A DNA stretch of 48,796 nucleotides from assembly GCA_016868315.1 (NCBI GenBank), contig VGHE01000015.1, positions 1 through 48,796 of the forward strand, read 5' to 3'. The translations under genes were made by a program, and so were the position numbers. This DNA comes from Betaproteobacteria bacterium. GTDB taxonomy: Bacteria > Bdellovibrionota_B > Oligoflexia > Silvanigrellales > Silvanigrellaceae. Every line of letters starts with the position of its first letter. Position 1 is the stretch's first letter. Below the pieces are notes generated by a model. It had not been told where the DNA came from. It made no database searches and worked only from the letters and a program-made list of their open reading frames with translations. Below, one piece after another: positions 8,038 through 16,693 of the stretch.

Positions 8038-9314
8038 ATGGCAGACAAAGCCTCCACAGGACGAAGCCGCGAGGCTCGCCAAGCCGGCCACACACTGACC
8101 AGGGCAGCGCCGAAGGTCGTGAACGAAAACGCAGTCACCACAAAATCCAAAGTCAAAAACGGACGCAATATAAACTTCAACGAAGAACCTGGAGCAGAAA
8201 TGGGAATCCCGATGAGTGACATGAGTTGAACGATCCCGGCTCCCAACAAAAGCCCAACCAATGCGCCAAGAGCCCCGAGAAAAACGCCCTCAACGACAAA
8301 CAATGAAAGAATGGAACCCTGCTTGACTCCGATGGCCATCATTGTGCCAATCTCACGCACCCTCTCGAGCACATTCATGAACATAGAGTTTATAATCCCA
8401 AGCATTACAACAAGCAGAAAAACGCCGGAGATAATATCGAAAATATTTGTAAGATTACCGATGAGATCTTTGATGAAAGGCAAGATCTCGTCCCATCGAC
8501 TGACTTCGAAATCTGAGCCAAGCCGCTGCTCAAGTTCCTTTTGTACCTCTGCAGCATGAACCACGTCATCGAGGCGAACAACGTATTCCGTGATTTGGTC
8601 ATCCATTTTAAGAAGTTTCTGGACAGACTTGAGTGGCGCCAAAGCGAGTCGCTTGTCGGTGGGAACAGCACTGCCAAGCAAACCTATAACATTGAACGCT
8701 TCACCAGAAAGAGAGCCATCGCGATCCGGTGCCAGAACAACAGGCCATGTTTCCGAAGGCTGTTGAAGATTTGCTGCAACATTCTCAACGCCCAAAGGAC
8801 CTGCGATGTCACGGTGCACAACCAAAGCGAGCGAATCAGCTCGAGGAAACATCATGCCTTCTATCAACCACTCGTACTGCTGCGGCAGAGTCTGCCGATC
8901 GAGCTCTGGATCAACTGCGTTGGCGGTCAAAAAAGTCGTTTTAGCATCGCCCACATTGGCAAGGTCACTCGCCATTGGCTCGTTCACCGAAATGGAACCA
9001 CTAAACTGAAGCCGAGGAGCAAGCGCACGCACATGTGCCGCAGAGAGAATCTTGTTACGTAACTCCGGCGAATCCTCGAACGCGAGATCGAGTGGATTGC
9101 TGAGAACGTTTTTAAGATAACCGCTGCGATGAATCTGAAGCATACCGGTGGTGCCAAGAAGCGTCGTATTGAGCTGTGCTTGCTGCACTGAATTCACAAA
9201 CCCGCGCAGCACGGTGAGCGCACACAACCCAACCACAACCGCACCCATTGCAAGAAGCGTGCGCCTGCGGTTTCGGGCTAAGTTACGCGCAGACATAAAT
9301 ACCAAGGGAGACAC
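8034..9314 (-). CDS. FtsX-type ABC permease 1 (LolC/E, MacB-like)
   Basis: 426 residues. The start is GTG at 9314, chosen because AGGAGG lies 7 nt upstream. Topology is one N-terminal helix (about 19-40), a periplasmic domain and three C-terminal helices; the FtsX coupling motif VLERVREIGTMMAIGVK is clear. It is the first gene of the operon permease 1, permease 2, LolA-like, barrel, ATPase. The operon is divergent from the acyltransferase cluster, with 129 bp between the starts. MacB-type efflux is the main alternative to lipoprotein or lipid sorting; the LolA-like neighbour favours a lipidated cargo. Confidence 0.9.
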   Translation of the reverse strand: MSPLVFMSARNLARNRRRTLLAMGAVVVGLCALTVLRGFVNSVQQAQLNTTLLGTTGMLQIHRSGYLKNVLSNPLDLAFEDSPELRNKILSAAHVRALAPRLQFSGSISVNEPMASDLANVGDAKTTFLTANAVDPELDRQTLPQQYEWLIEGMMFPRADSLALVVHRDIAGPLGVENVAANLQQPSETWPVVLAPDRDGSLSGEAFNVIGLLGSAVPTDKRLALAPLKSVQKLLKMDDQITEYVVRLDDVVHAAEVQKELEQRLGSDFEVSRWDEILPFIKDLIGNLTNIFDIISGVFLLVVMLGIINSMFMNVLERVREIGTMMAIGVKQGSILSLFVVEGVFLGALGALVGLLLGAGIVQLMSLIGIPISAPGSSLKFILRPFLTLDFVVTAFSFTTFGAALVSVWPAWRASRLRPVEALSAI

Positions 9315-9443
9315 AGCAAGCCCTCCTCAACCATCAGCAGTTGCGGGAGTTTACAGGAGAGCAAGCGTTCTGCCAAATAACAATTGCGTTCCCTCGTATC
9401 TCTCGCTATGCCCCCTCAAGACTGCATGAAGATGAGGTGATCT

Positions 9444-10550
9444 TTGTTGATCCATCCGGGCAATGCCTCGCCTGAGTTCCGGACTCTTTTCGATCGCTTT
9501 CCCGGTGCGCGCTTAGCACGCCCGGACGATTCGGCGGCCTTAAGCAATTTTTTTAATGCCACAGCCATGAGCACCAACGGATTCAACTTCGGCTTTACCC
9601 GCGGCGAGGACTACTTCTCACTCCCGAGCTTACAATCCGATCGGTTTGCCACCTTGGTTTGTGAAGAAAACAATTCCATTGTCGGAGTTGGAGCAGTCTC
9701 CATGCGCAAGGGATTTGTGCGTGGAAAGAAGCAAAGTATTTGTTACCTCCAAGACCTTCGACTGATACCCACAGCCTCGGCACGCATGCGCCAAACACTT
9801 TACGCACTCTTTTGCGAGTTTGTACGCGTCTGCCCTAGCTTGTCGGATTTTGACAACTGCTCGGTTTTCTTAACCGCAATCCTCAACGACAACGCGGCAG
9901 CGCGCTCAGCTCTCTCGCGACCATCTTTTCCGCTCGAATACGTGCGTTTGGCGCAGTATAAGGCACACGTTTGGCCGAAGCTTTCACTTTGGCCAAAGCA
10001 TGCGCATCGTGCGGAAATGAACCTAAATTCCAAAGAAACAGCACTACTTGCGTTCTATGAGTCACAACTCGGGAAGTTGGGTTTTGATTTAACTACAGAC
10101 GACATTATTCGTTTGCAGAATCACTCAACGCCCGTTGTGGTGGAGAGAAACGCCGAAATTCAGGCTGCGTGCCTGCTTGTTGATACATCTGCCGAACGCC
10201 GCATTCGTTCGCAGTACGCACCCCTGGGCTGGGCAATTGAAACATCGGGAACTTATATTACTGCATTCCGGGTCAAGCGCTCAGCATCACACCTCGAACG
10301 AGCATCTCTCGAACGCACCTTGATGCGCAAGGCACTCCGCACCTCACAAGGGCTTCCAGGCAATTTCACCGGCTTCATTGAAACCGAGAATGCCCTCCAC
10401 AAGGGGGGGGCGTGGCGAACGAAAATACGCTTCTCCATTGCGGGCGGGCTCTATCGGGTTTTCCATCCCGAGCATTTAAGACTCGACAACTTCCAGAATG
10501 GCTTTCTTCGACCAGCGCACACAGCTGCTTTCGATTGGGTGATGTCATGA
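9444..10550 (+). CDS. GNAT-fold acyltransferase
   Basis: 368 residues from a TTG start with a nine-base Shine-Dalgarno GAGGTGATC ending just before it. The N-terminal half has a GNAT pattern: ARPDDSAALSNFF (strand 1/helix 1), SICYLQDLRLIPTASARMRQ (strand 4 and the acyl-CoA loop, although the usual RxxGxG/A is degenerate) and LTAILNDNAAARSAL (strand 5/helix 4). The C-terminal ~170 residues are unassigned. The 3' end contains a G8 tract (10403-10410) after which the downstream frame is open. The stop overlaps the start of the next gene (ATGA), so the two are coupled. The substrate is unknown; the divergent lipid-export-like operon suggests an acylated product. Confidence 0.65.
   Translation: MLIHPGNASPEFRTLFDRFPGARLARPDDSAALSNFFNATAMSTNGFNFGFTRGEDYFSLPSLQSDRFATLVCEENNSIVGVGAVSMRKGFVRGKKQSICYLQDLRLIPTASARMRQTLYALFCEFVRVCPSLSDFDNCSVFLTAILNDNAAARSALSRPSFPLEYVRLAQYKAHVWPKLSLWPKHAHRAEMNLNSKETALLAFYESQLGKLGFDLTTDDIIRLQNHSTPVVVERNAEIQAACLLVDTSAERRIRSQYAPLGWAIETSGTYITAFRVKRSASHLERASLERTLMRKALRTSQGLPGNFTGFIETENALHKGGAWRTKIRFSIAGGLYRVFHPEHLRLDNFQNGFLRPAHTAAFDWVMS
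10403..10410 (+). repeat. G8 tract, potential slippage or frameshift site
   Basis: Eight G inside the GNAT gene read AAG GGG GGG GCG. The -1 frame has no stop from 10382 through the end of the next gene, so one added G or a -1 ribosomal slip would fuse the GNAT protein to the downstream acyltransferase. Confidence 0.7.
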
Positions 10551-11641
10551 GTCGAAATGCGCTTGGAAAAATCTTTAAAGTCGAGAAGCAACTCGGGCGC
10601 GGCGACCTCTTTGAGGTCATCTCAGTCTTCCCCGGGGGAAGAGAGGAAACTCGAATTTTTCAGCATGAGGATTGCGACGGACTGGGTGCATTGCACAGAC
10701 TTTCGCTCGAGTGGAATGCCCATCCTCTTGAGCTACCAAGCTTTGGCTTATCTCCAAGAATGAGCACGCTTCCTCGGGGAATCAGTGGAATCATCAGGGA
10801 TCTACAACCACACCAAACTCGTTGGAAGCAGATTGACTTGAAGGCGAATTACACACCACGCCTGCTCGCACGACGGGTGCTTTCGAAGCACGCAACAGTC
10901 GCCGTTGTAGCTGCCGCTTCCAAGCATAACGTGAATCTCAATACCCTCCTCCTCTGGTGCTTCAACAAATCTGTATGCGAAGAACTTCTCGCGACCGAAC
11001 AGCAACACTGCCACTGGCTTCTTCCTGTAAACATGCGCCGAGCAAAAGACTCCTCGTGCAGCAGCAACCAAACAAGCTCCATTGGACTTCATTTTGATCG
11101 CAAAACTACACTCTCTGAGCTTTTTAGAACCTACAAAGAATCAGTGAACCCCTGGCAAGCCCTTGGGAATGAGAAGCTCACCGAGCTGTTGGCTTCTTTA
11201 AGCGAGAAACAACTCCTCGCACTCGCGCGTTTGCGTGGAGAGAAAAACTCTTGGCTAGGGTCTTTCAGCAACCTCGGGCGTTGGGATTTTCCATCCCTGC
11301 AAGAAAATCCACTTTGGCCAACCCATATCTCCATCGCACCACCCGCAGGTACGCCCTGTTTTCCCATTGGTATTGGAATCATCACCTGGCAGGGACACAT
11401 GTCTCTTTCAATCCGGCTGCATGCGGCATTGTGCGGTTCGAATTTGCAACTGCAAGAATCCGTGCTCGATTCAGCTATGCATCTGCTCGAAAGCTACACC
11501 AAAACACAACTCCAGGTTATCGCAACGAGCTGTTGCAATAAATCAAATCAAGACAAAATTCAGGAACATAAAAACTCGTTCCTGTTGCGCGAACAAAACA
11601 CCCTTTGCAATGCAGATAACTGTGCATCACACTCGAATTGA
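10547..11641 (+). CDS. Condensation/CAT-superfamily acyltransferase-like protein
   Basis: 364 residues from the ATG that overlaps the upstream stop. The segment FQHEDCDGLGALHRL carries HxxxDG, the catalytic signature of the chloramphenicol acetyltransferase/NRPS-condensation/wax-ester-synthase superfamily; the usual first His (HHxxxDG) is Gln here. Later landmarks LLPVNMRR and GSFSNLGRWDF match the conserved PVNxR and SNxG regions of this fold. It would transfer an acyl group from CoA or a carrier protein to an alcohol or amine. It is the middle gene of a three-gene acyltransferase cluster. The family call is by motif; specificity is unknown. Confidence 0.65.
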   Translation: MSRNALGKIFKVEKQLGRGDLFEVISVFPGGREETRIFQHEDCDGLGALHRLSLEWNAHPLELPSFGLSPRMSTLPRGISGIIRDLQPHQTRWKQIDLKANYTPRLLARRVLSKHATVAVVAAASKHNVNLNTLLLWCFNKSVCEELLATEQQHCHWLLPVNMRRAKDSSCSSNQTSSIGLHFDRKTTLSELFRTYKESVNPWQALGNEKLTELLASLSEKQLLALARLRGEKNSWLGSFSNLGRWDFPSLQENPLWPTHISIAPPAGTPCFPIGIGIITWQGHMSLSIRLHAALCGSNLQLQESVLDSAMHLLESYTKTQLQVIATSCCNKSNQDKIQEHKNSFLLREQNTLCNADNCASHSN

Positions 11642-11656
11642 GCTGGAGGTTACTCA

Positions 11657-12304
11657 ATGTTCACGCTGATAGGTCAAGGGTTGATTGCATTCTCAGATTT
11701 CAGCAATTTTTTTCTGGGTGAAAATAAATTGCATTTCAAAAAACTAGAAAGCGAGCGAGATTACAGAGTGCTACAAAGACAATTTAAGCACGCTGATGGC
11801 ATTAATCTTCCCATCAATTACCTCAGGCAGGGCAAATCCTTCGTGTGTTTTAACTCACGCCTTGAACCACAGGGGGGATTCGCACTTATTGAATCAGGTC
11901 CGTTCCGTTCGTTCGAGCAGATCCCCGACATGGGTCCGATGCCGGTCGATGCATCCGTTCTTGAACTCACGGCTGTTTGTCTTTCACCTGGTAACACGCT
12001 GCGCAGAACGCGCTATTGGTCTTACGTTGTCGGTCAAACCCTCAGCGCTCAGGCAAAAAATATTATCTATGCGGTTGATTCTGATAAAACCAACCTGCGC
12101 GAGCGTGTTTTTAATCACATACGCCATCATGTGATTTACGAAGGACCAGTCAAACAACTCGATGGAATGGAGAATGAAACTGTCGAAGCTGTTGAACTCA
12201 CCAACAAGACACAGCTGGCAAAAGGGTTCTTCAAGCTGGCTTTAAACGAAATCTCAAGAGCCGGGCGTCGCGTTGCAACGCCCGTTCCGGTCAGAGCTCA
12301 CTGA
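11657..12304 (+). CDS. Putative GNAT-like protein, third gene of the acyltransferase cluster
   Basis: 215 residues, with GGAGG about 9 nt upstream of the ATG and 15 nt after the previous stop. I do not recognise the family firmly. The order LNSRLEPQGGFALIE-like strand, then ELTAVCLSPGN, a helix with VGQTLSAQAKNIIYAV and NHIRHHVIYEGP, resembles GNAT-fold N-acyl amino acid or autoinducer synthases, in which a long-chain acyl group is transferred. No signal peptide is visible, so it is probably cytoplasmic. Co-transcription with two acyltransferase-like genes supports an acyl-transfer role, but this is inference. Confidence 0.5.
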   Translation: MFTLIGQGLIAFSDFSNFFLGENKLHFKKLESERDYRVLQRQFKHADGINLPINYLRQGKSFVCFNSRLEPQGGFALIESGPFRSFEQIPDMGPMPVDASVLELTAVCLSPGNTLRRTRYWSYVVGQTLSAQAKNIIYAVDSDKTNLRERVFNHIRHHVIYEGPVKQLDGMENETVEAVELTNKTQLAKGFFKLALNEISRAGRRVATPVPVRAH

Positions 12305-12367
12305 CCTCTTCCGACATTCGCGCAAGAAATTCGCACATGGGCAGCAGACCTGCCGTTGTGTCGGTGT

Positions 12368-13294
12368 TCAATCGAGAGGAAAAAGGATTTCGTCGACCCG
12401 TTCCCAGCACGCGGATTGTCGCCAAGTTGCGCCAAGGATCTCGACCACATCACTGCGCATTTCATTTGCTGTTTTCGTAATAATCGCTGCATGCCCCTCA
12501 GCTGAGGTGTTGCAGAACAGGATTGAACCGCGTGGAGCCAACGAAGGAGTTGACCCGTACTGAGCTCTCAAAGAACGAAAACGAACACCATTGATATCGA
12601 TGGTTCCATCTGCAGACTTGCGTGATCTGGCGGCCGCAGTCGCGCGCAGAAAGCCATTCGGCGACGCATCTGCGCCGGAACCCAAACCTGACGGGAACAG
12701 TTTAACCGCAGTCATTGACCAACCCACGCAGCCCCAGCAACCGCGCTGGCCGAAGGAAGTTAATCCGCAAGCCTTGTTGCCACCCGAACGCCGAGTTTCA
12801 ATGTCACGAGCAAGAGATTCCGCTTTCCGGCTCGTCAAAATACCAGAATCGGGAAGGAGTTCTCGCCCGGGCTCGGGAGTCACGGTCGCGGAAGTCAGAA
12901 CTTCAACTTCGGACTTAGAAACATAAAAACTGATGTAATCGAAATCACTATCACCATCATCCGATGACTGGCACTCGGAGGCCGGCATAGGCGATTTAAG
13001 CTTAACAAAATATTCCAACCCGTTCGTCGACGAGATGCGTGCAAGGGTTGAAGGAACAATGCGCAACTCGCGACTTTCGGAATCCGCTGGGTAGCGACAG
13101 ACGATTCCAGGCCGGAGGCTGCGGCGCGAAAGTTGAGTGAGTGTCAGTGCAGAGCCATTTTTTCCAACGAGTGCAACAATCGCTCCGCCTGCAGAAGCCA
13201 TATTGACCTCAGAAAGGCCACCTTTTGTCGCAGGCTTGCATGCCGAAACCACAGCAACAACCAACAGCATCAATTTCAACAGCGTATTTCTCAT
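12368..13294 (-). CDS. Lipoprotein with Cys/His hydrolase-like C-terminal domain
   Basis: 308 residues from ATG 13294 (GGAGG five nt upstream). Lipobox VVSAC gives C19. After a variable region the C-terminal third has GCWGCVGWSMTAVK (C186/C189) and EGHAAIITK (H268), the Cys-then-His spacing of NlpC/P60, CHAP and related papain-like peptidoglycan hydrolases. Which Cys would be catalytic, and whether the fold is one of these, cannot be settled by eye. The gene converges on the acyltransferase cluster and is divergent from the small exported protein at 13486. A CCGATAC element lies 16 nt upstream of its start. Confidence 0.65.
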   Translation of the reverse strand: MRNTLLKLMLLVVAVVSACKPATKGGLSEVNMASAGGAIVALVGKNGSALTLTQLSRRSLRPGIVCRYPADSESRELRIVPSTLARISSTNGLEYFVKLKSPMPASECQSSDDGDSDFDYISFYVSKSEVEVLTSATVTPEPGRELLPDSGILTSRKAESLARDIETRRSGGNKACGLTSFGQRGCWGCVGWSMTAVKLFPSGLGSGADASPNGFLRATAAARSRKSADGTIDINGVRFRSLRAQYGSTPSLAPRGSILFCNTSAEGHAAIITKTANEMRSDVVEILGATWRQSACWERVDEILFPLD

Positions 13295-13310
13295 CTTTCC
13301 TCCGGCATCT

Positions 13311-13317
13311 GTATCGG
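13311..13317 (-). promoter_or_regulatory. CCGATAC element upstream of a lipoprotein gene
   Basis: CCGATAC on the minus strand, 16 nt before the ATG at 13294. The same 7-mer precedes three other lipoprotein genes in this window. If it were a -10 element the leader would be only about 10 nt, so an operator role is also possible. Confidence 0.35.
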
Positions 13318-13485
13318 AAGAAACTCTAACTTTCTTGAGATAATAACCGCAAATACACAATATAAATAAATAAAATAAGCATCACGAATTCACTTTAAAC
13401 CCTGGTGATTTCTATTGCCTCACCCTCCTCTTGCGGATAGCGATGGGTTTCTGGGTGTAAATCGATCCTGTAAAGGGGGCTTTCT

Positions 13486-13926
13486 ATGAAACGCATATTC
13501 TCAGTTCTTCTGGTGTTGTTCTTTCTTCAGACACAATCCTACGCGCGCGCAAACACGCACGGCTTCAAAAATGATTTCAATCAACTTGCGCATGAAATCA
13601 TGGATGGCCAGATGAAAGCAGACGAAATCGTCAGCAAAGCCAAGAACCTGGTCAGCACTGCCCGCTCGTCAGGTGTTAGCGAAACCGAGTTGCTCAAAAC
13701 ACTGAGCGAGAAAATGTCACTCAATATGAGCGAGGAGGAAATTGCGTCCTCAATCGCAGATTTGCGGAGCAACCCTTCTGAAATTAAAGTTCAGCAGCTC
13801 GCTAAACAAATTGAACAAAATCAGACCGGCGACAAGGTTTTCATGGTTCTTCTGACTTTCGCTCTCATGAGTCTCTTGATGGTCGGAATCTTCTTTTTGA
13901 TCGCCGATCCGTCTTACCCTATCTGA
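13486..13926 (+). CDS. Small exported protein with C-terminal transmembrane helix
   Basis: 146 residues. There is a signal peptide (1 to about 22, ending QSYARA), a charged helical middle with heptad-like Leu/Ile/Val spacing, and a C-terminal hydrophobic helix (about 118-138) followed by IADPSYPI. I do not recognise the family; the layout recalls short exported proteins of the PA2779/DUF6627 type, but the match is weak. It precedes the serine-protease lipoprotein by 33 bp on the same strand and is probably co-transcribed with it, so it might be a partner or anchor of that protease. Confidence 0.65.
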   Translation: MKRIFSVLLVLFFLQTQSYARANTHGFKNDFNQLAHEIMDGQMKADEIVSKAKNLVSTARSSGVSETELLKTLSEKMSLNMSEEEIASSIADLRSNPSEIKVQQLAKQIEQNQTGDKVFMVLLTFALMSLLMVGIFFLIADPSYPI

Positions 13927-13959
13927 ATTTGCAGACAGGCCAAGGGTAAAGGAGGCAGT

Positions 13960-14838
13960 ATGACGCACCAGAAGTTTCTGAGCGCCTGTTTCATGATTGC
14001 CCTTGGTCTTTTTTTTGTGGTGGGTTGCTCACGGAATCAATCAGATCTTCTAACTATTTACGCTCGAGACGATCGAGCAACACTCGCCACAGCCGAACCA
14101 AATCTTGCTGCGTTCGCAGGCTCGGTTGCACTCCTCACGCACTCTTTCAGAATGAAAACTGTGGGAGAAAGCTTCTTCAAGATACCAGCACCGAAACTTG
14201 GGGATTTTTTCGGGCTTTGCCAAGAGGAGCCGTTTTTTGAAGAGCGCGTTGTGGGAGACTGCACAGGATTTCTGGTGAGCGAGACGCAGTTGGTCACTGC
14301 AGGTCATTGCATTTCAAGCCATGCGGAGTGTGAACAGCGCAAATTCGTTTTTAATCATCATACCGCAGGACAGGAATTATTTGCGACACAGGATGTTTAT
14401 TCTTGTCGAAGAATCATTTCTTCGCTCCCAAAAAGCAAAGGTGATCTGGTTGTTGTCGAACTCGATCGCCCGAAGACGAACCCATCGGGAAGTAGACTCT
14501 TTAACGTTGCGAGCGTTGCCAGCACTCAACACACAGAGCTCGTGACGCTGGGTTATCCCTCAGGCATATCACTTAAATCGGCGCCTTTGGAAGGCAGAAG
14601 ACATTCCCGCGACACGTACTCGTTTCGTGGAAGAGCAGATGTCTCGGGTGGTTCATCGGGATCACCGCTTTTTAGTCCTGAAACAGGTACACTTGAGGGT
14701 GTGGTCTTGGGTGGCGAGAATGATTTTGTTTGGGATGCGAGCGCGTCTTGTAGCCGCAGCAAAGTTTGCACAGCTGACACATGTAGCGGCGAGCGATTTG
14801 CAAGCCGTGAAGCGCTCTTAAATCTCTTCAAAATGTAA
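13960..14838 (+). CDS. Trypsin-like serine protease lipoprotein (S1 superfamily)
   Basis: 292 residues with lipobox VVGC (C23). The full catalytic triad is visible: His in LVTAGHC (H116), Asp in GDLVVVELD (D162) and Ser in SGGSSGSPLF (about S233). DCTGFLVSETQLVTAGHC is the standard strand before the His. The GSSGSP form of the Ser motif is nearer the V8/glutamyl-endopeptidase branch than trypsin proper. The protein should act in the periplasm or on the cell surface, anchored by lipid. A weak AAGGAGG lies before the ATG. It follows the small exported protein and converges on the ABC-F gene. Confidence 0.9.
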   Translation: MTHQKFLSACFMIALGLFFVVGCSRNQSDLLTIYARDDRATLATAEPNLAAFAGSVALLTHSFRMKTVGESFFKIPAPKLGDFFGLCQEEPFFEERVVGDCTGFLVSETQLVTAGHCISSHAECEQRKFVFNHHTAGQELFATQDVYSCRRIISSLPKSKGDLVVVELDRPKTNPSGSRLFNVASVASTQHTELVTLGYPSGISLKSAPLEGRRHSRDTYSFRGRADVSGGSSGSPLFSPETGTLEGVVLGGENDFVWDASASCSRSKVCTADTCSGERFASREALLNLFKM

Positions 14839-14892
14839 ATTATGCAAACACCGGCAACGCAGCACTGAAGCAATTGCAAAACGCACACTTTC

Positions 14893-16491
14893 TCAGGGTG
14901 AGAACTCAGCAATATCCATGAATCTGTGACCTCCCTGCTGGTCAATTTCAAGAACACGATTCGCCAGGGATGTGATGAAATCGATGTCATGGCTCACAAA
15001 AATCAAGGAGCCCGGAAATTCTTTGAGGGAATCATTCAATGCAGTGATACTTTCTAGGTCTAAGTGGTTCGTGGGCTCATCGAGCAGCATGACATTTGCT
15101 CCATCCATCATCAACTTCGAGAACAACACACGCGCTCTTTCTCCACCGCTCAGAGATTCCATTTTTTTGTCTTGTTCGGGTCCACGGAACAACATTCGTC
15201 CCAAAAAACCTCGGACATTTTCGTGCGGCTCATTCGGAGCGAAGGTGGTCAACCACTCGAAAGGGGTTGTTCCCGAGGGCAGAGCCTCTTTGTGATCTTG
15301 CGGAAAGTATCCGATTTGCGTGCTCACCCCCCAGGCAACCTTTCCTGCATCGGGAGACAGCTGCCCAACCAACATTTTGAGAAGGGTTGTTTTTCCAACT
15401 CCGTTGGCACCAATAATGGCTAGGCGGTCGCCTGGGTTCAAGTACAAGTGTAAGTCGCGATACAAAGTTTTCGGAGCCGACTCTCCTTCGCTTGGAGGAA
15501 AGGTTTTACTCACCCCTTCAACCTGAAGAAGTTGCTTTCCGAGCTGCTTATTTGGTTTGAACATGAACTTTGGATAGAGGCGTTTCGAGGGAACAATCTC
15601 CTCGACCTGCTTTTCCAGTTTTTCGAGAAGCTTTTGACGACTGGATGCCTGACTGCTTTTACTCGCATTTGCGCTGAAACGAGCGACGAAGGCCTCAAGC
15701 TCCGTCTTGCGCTTTTCAAGCTTCATGTTCGATAATTCTTTCTGTTCAACTGCAAGTTGGCTCGCAGCCATGAAATATTCATAGTCGCCCGTGTAAAACT
15801 GGATGGTGTTGCGGTCGATGTCGGCGATGTGGGTGACCGTCGAATTGAGAAAGTGCCTGTCATGCGACACAATCAATGTGATCCCGTCGCGTAGTTTAAT
15901 TGTGTTCTCGAGCCAGCGAATACTGTGAACATCGAGGTTATTGGTTGGCTCGTCGAGAAGAAGGATATCAGGCCTTGGAAACAGGCACTGAGCGAGGAGC
16001 ACACGTACCTTGTAGCCACCTGCCAATGTTTTCATTTTTTCGTTGTGCTTTGAGGTGGGCAGTCCAAGTCCCTCAAGCAATTGAGCAGCCAGGACGTCTG
16101 CCTCATATCCATCGTTCTCGGCGACAACCATTTCGAGCTCACCAAGTCTATCATTCTCGCTATCTGTGAAGGTTCCGCGAATGTATATTTCTTCCTTCTC
16201 CTGCATTGCCTCCCAGAGCGCTCGGTTGCCCATGATGACTGTATTGATGATTGTCTGCTCGTCGTATTCGAAATGATCCTGCTTGAGGAAGCCAAGCTTC
16301 AGATCTTTTCCGAGGGTCACGTCGCCAGTATCGGGCTCGATGAGTCCCGCGATGATCTTCAAGAGGGTCGATTTACCTGCCCCATTGGCGCCGATAATCC
16401 CGTACGTGCACCCCATGTTGAAACGGGTATTGATACTCTCGAAAAGAATTTTCGCGCCAAAGCGCATGGTCAAATTGGACAGGGTGATCAT
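14893..16491 (-). CDS. ybiT: ABC-F ATPase, YbiT/Uup-type
   Basis: 532 residues, almost the same length as E. coli YbiT (530). It has two ABC domains and no membrane domain: Walker A GANGAGKST and GANGVGKTT, signatures LAGGYKVR and LSGGERAR, and Walker B DEPTNNLD and DEPTNHLD. The linker FVARFSANASKSSQASSRQK is the P-site tRNA interaction motif seen in YbiT. ABC-F proteins act on the ribosome, relieving stalls or giving antibiotic protection. The start at 16491 (MITLSNLTMRFG) matches family starts; the Shine-Dalgarno is weak. It lies just downstream of a terminator-like hairpin and a Leu-rich mini-ORF, so it may be controlled by attenuation. Confidence 0.93.
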   Translation of the reverse strand: MITLSNLTMRFGAKILFESINTRFNMGCTYGIIGANGAGKSTLLKIIAGLIEPDTGDVTLGKDLKLGFLKQDHFEYDEQTIINTVIMGNRALWEAMQEKEEIYIRGTFTDSENDRLGELEMVVAENDGYEADVLAAQLLEGLGLPTSKHNEKMKTLAGGYKVRVLLAQCLFPRPDILLLDEPTNNLDVHSIRWLENTIKLRDGITLIVSHDRHFLNSTVTHIADIDRNTIQFYTGDYEYFMAASQLAVEQKELSNMKLEKRKTELEAFVARFSANASKSSQASSRQKLLEKLEKQVEEIVPSKRLYPKFMFKPNKQLGKQLLQVEGVSKTFPPSEGESAPKTLYRDLHLYLNPGDRLAIIGANGVGKTTLLKMLVGQLSPDAGKVAWGVSTQIGYFPQDHKEALPSGTTPFEWLTTFAPNEPHENVRGFLGRMLFRGPEQDKKMESLSGGERARVLFSKLMMDGANVMLLDEPTNHLDLESITALNDSLKEFPGSLIFVSHDIDFITSLANRVLEIDQQGGHRFMDIAEFSP

Positions 16492-16557
16492 CTCGTTTTT
16501 CGAAGCCTCATATCGATGTGAAAACCAGAGCGGGAGCCCAGGCGCCCTGCTCTGAAT

Positions 16558-16597
16558 ACAAAAAATGACCGCAGACACAAAGGAGTCTGCGGTCATT
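16558..16597 (-). terminator. Intrinsic terminator or attenuator before the ABC-F gene
   Basis: A perfect 13-bp inverted repeat (AATGACCGCAGAC, 8-nt loop, GTCTGCGGTCATT; 16564-16597) is followed on the minus strand by a T-run (complement of A 16560-16565). It ends only about 70 nt before the ABC-F start. Flagellin already has its own terminator at 16878-16906, so this one is better placed to control entry into the ABC-F gene. Confidence 0.8.
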
Positions 16598-16618
16598 CAA
16601 GACCCTGAACAGAATGAA

Positions 16619-16693
16619 CTACTGCAACAACAACGGGCAACACGTGGTGTTCAACAACAGAAACAGCATCAACAGCAACAGGAGCAGCAACAC
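16619..16693 (-). CDS. Candidate leucine-rich leader peptide (mini-ORF)
   Basis: A 24-codon frame, GTG at 16693 to TAG at 16621-16619 (an internal ATG at 16669 is an alternative), encodes a peptide with 14 Leu residues in two clusters (MLLLLLLLML, then PLLLQ). It sits 22 nt upstream of the terminator hairpin of the ABC-F gene. No strong Shine-Dalgarno is seen. Position and composition recall ribosome-sensing leader peptides; it could equally be a CAA-rich spacer read by chance. Confidence 0.35.
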   Translation of the reverse strand: MLLLLLLLMLFLLLNTTCCPLLLQ

